From: Acidobacteriota bacterium | GTDB lineage: Bacteria > Acidobacteriota > Terriglobia > Terriglobales > Acidobacteriaceae | DNA: 6,287 nt | Assembly: GCA_021809235.1 (NCBI GenBank) | Contig: JAKBAG010000176.1 | Coordinates: 1-6,287 of the forward strand | Direction of reading: 5' to 3' | Shown: positions 5,319 to 6,287 of the stretch, one piece after another | How positions within the stretch are numbered: the stretch's first letter is position 1 | How the letters are laid out: the number at the start of each line of letters is the position of its first letter | The notes under the pieces: model-generated | What the model was told of the DNA's origin: nothing | The model's input: only the letters and a program-made list of their open reading frames with translations | Databases searched by the model: none | Position numbers and translations under genes: made by a program

Positions 5319-6287
5319 ATGAACCAAGCAAGCATAACCCTGATTCCCCACCCGTCCGCACCCCGACGCAACCGCATCCTGACGCTGGCCATCTGCTGCA
5401 TGCTGCCGATGCTGGCTCAGGCCGCGGTGCCGGCAGCCACACCTCTCTCCGCGCCTGCTGCCGAGACGACCGCGTCCCTTTCCGGCATGGCTGTGGACAC
5501 ACTGCCGCCTGAGGTGACCGCGCGCATCGATGGCGTGGCCCGCGCGGTGATGGCCGAACGGGGATTCCCCTCCGTCTCGGTTGCCGTGGTTGATCACGGC
5601 CAGATGGTCTACACCCATGCCTACGGAATGGCGCAGATAGACCCGGCCATTCCGGCTACGGCCGCAATGCGCTACTCGATCGGTTCTATCTCAAAGCAAT
5701 TCACCGCGGCAGCCATCCTGATTCTGCGCCAGCAGGGACGACTTCACCTGAGTGATCCGGTGGGGAAATACATTCCGGGGCTAACCGAAGGCGACAAGGT
5801 CACGATCCGGCAGGTGCTCAGCCACACCTCCGGCTACCAGGACTACTGGCCTGAGGACTACCTGATGCAGCCGATGGAGCAGCCCACTACGGCGCAGGCC
5901 ATCCTGGATCGCTGGGCCAGGAAGCCGCTCGACTTTGCCCCCGGAACCCAGTGGCAGTATTCGAACACCAATTACGTGATCGCCGGGCGCATTGTGGAAA
6001 CGATCACCGGCCAGCCGCTGATGCAGTTCCTGACGCAGAACATCTTTCACCCCCTCGGCATGCGCTCGGTCTGGGACTCCGATGAGACCAGCCTGACCCA
6101 CGCGGACGCCACGCCCTACGTTCGCGCCGCGCTGGGTCCGCTGCGTGTCGCTCCGCACGAGGGGCGCGGATGGATGTTTGCCGCCGGGGAGCTGGCCATG
6201 ACGCCGCACGACCTGGCGCTGTGGGATATGAGCCTGATCCATCGCTCGCTGCTGCAGCCGGAAAGCTATCAGCAGATGTTCACCGCC
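5319..6287 (+). CDS. Exported beta-lactamase-fold serine hydrolase (class C / peptidase S12-like), runs off the right edge
   Basis: The frame is open to the window end, giving 323 residues with no stop. The N-terminus looks like a Sec signal peptide: basic stretch RRNR (16-19), hydrophobic core ILTLAICCMLPMLA (20-33), probable cleavage after AQA (33-35), so the product is periplasmic or secreted. The catalytic SxxK motif is SISK (nucleophile Ser123, base Lys126) in a typical YSIGSISKQF context. HTSGY (169-173) and the second motif YSN (Tyr214-Asn216) within YSNTNYVIAGRIVE follow, then AAGELAMTPHDLALW (288-302). The third motif (KTG or HxG-like) would lie beyond the edge. Members of this family include beta-lactamases, D-amino-acid peptidases and esterases; these data do not decide among them. 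ATG at 5319 is chosen for its ribosome site and because the signal peptide then has a normal n-region. The frame also reads in from ATG 5232, which overlaps the permease stop by one base. Confidence 0.9.
   Translation, partial: MNQASITLIPHPSAPRRNRILTLAICCMLPMLAQAAVPAATPLSAPAAETTASLSGMAVDTLPPEVTARIDGVARAVMAERGFPSVSVAVVDHGQMVYTHAYGMAQIDPAIPATAAMRYSIGSISKQFTAAAILILRQQGRLHLSDPVGKYIPGLTEGDKVTIRQVLSHTSGYQDYWPEDYLMQPMEQPTTAQAILDRWARKPLDFAPGTQWQYSNTNYVIAGRIVETITGQPLMQFLTQNIFHPLGMRSVWDSDETSLTHADATPYVRAALGPLRVAPHEGRGWMFAAGELAMTPHDLALWDMSLIHRSLLQPESYQQMFTA

Noticed and set aside
4441..5502. A 353-codon open frame on the minus strand opposite the permease and the start of the serine hydrolase
   Set aside because: It is a shadow of two real genes with low-complexity Arg/Gly/Ala/Gln composition and no recognisable domain or membrane pattern.
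5781..6242. A 153-codon open frame on the minus strand near the right edge
   Set aside because: It lies opposite the serine hydrolase gene, whose SISK and YSN motifs on the plus strand identify the real coding strand.
1..6287. Mobile element, CRISPR, toxin-antitoxin or defence system
   Set aside because: No repeat array, terminal inverted repeats, transposase or integrase motifs, or small paired genes are visible. All genes are housekeeping or common transport and hydrolase types with similar codon use.

Overview
The window is an ordinary-looking chromosomal segment of a GC-rich bacterium (clearly above 55% G+C by eye, with G/C-ending codons throughout). It holds five protein-coding genes, two of them cut by the window edges. 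Gene content and the style of DnaK and isocitrate dehydrogenase fit an Acidobacteriota (Terriglobia-like) soil heterotroph. That placement is inferred from recalled sequence character, not from a search. I see no tRNA, rRNA, CRISPR array, transposase, integrase or phage gene.

Left half, minus strand, read right to left: a beta-class carbonic anhydrase (3616 to 2993), an isocitrate dehydrogenase (2899 to 1409) and the 5' end of dnaK (1168 to beyond base 1). Isocitrate dehydrogenase has its own good sigma70-like promoter and Shine-Dalgarno sequence in the 93-base gap after the carbonic anhydrase. A long GC-rich hairpin lies between it and dnaK. The 240-base gap before dnaK carries candidate promoters and an inverted repeat, but no CIRCE or HAIR heat-shock operator that I can see.

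Right half, plus strand: an APC-superfamily amino acid permease (3796 to 5232) diverges from the carbonic anhydrase gene. It is followed by a secreted serine hydrolase of the beta-lactamase/penicillin-binding-protein fold (5319 to beyond the window end). The two are close enough to be one operon. A working idea is an exported peptidase or esterase paired with an amino acid importer.

Functionally, isocitrate dehydrogenase releases CO2 in the TCA cycle and carbonic anhydrase interconverts CO2 and bicarbonate; DnaK is a general chaperone. The most substantive observation is that the isocitrate dehydrogenase, which resembles the 496-residue Thermus-type enzyme usually annotated as NADP-dependent, carries Asp-Leu where NADP enzymes carry Lys-Tyr. 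This predicts NAD+ use. I found no convincing undescribed system.
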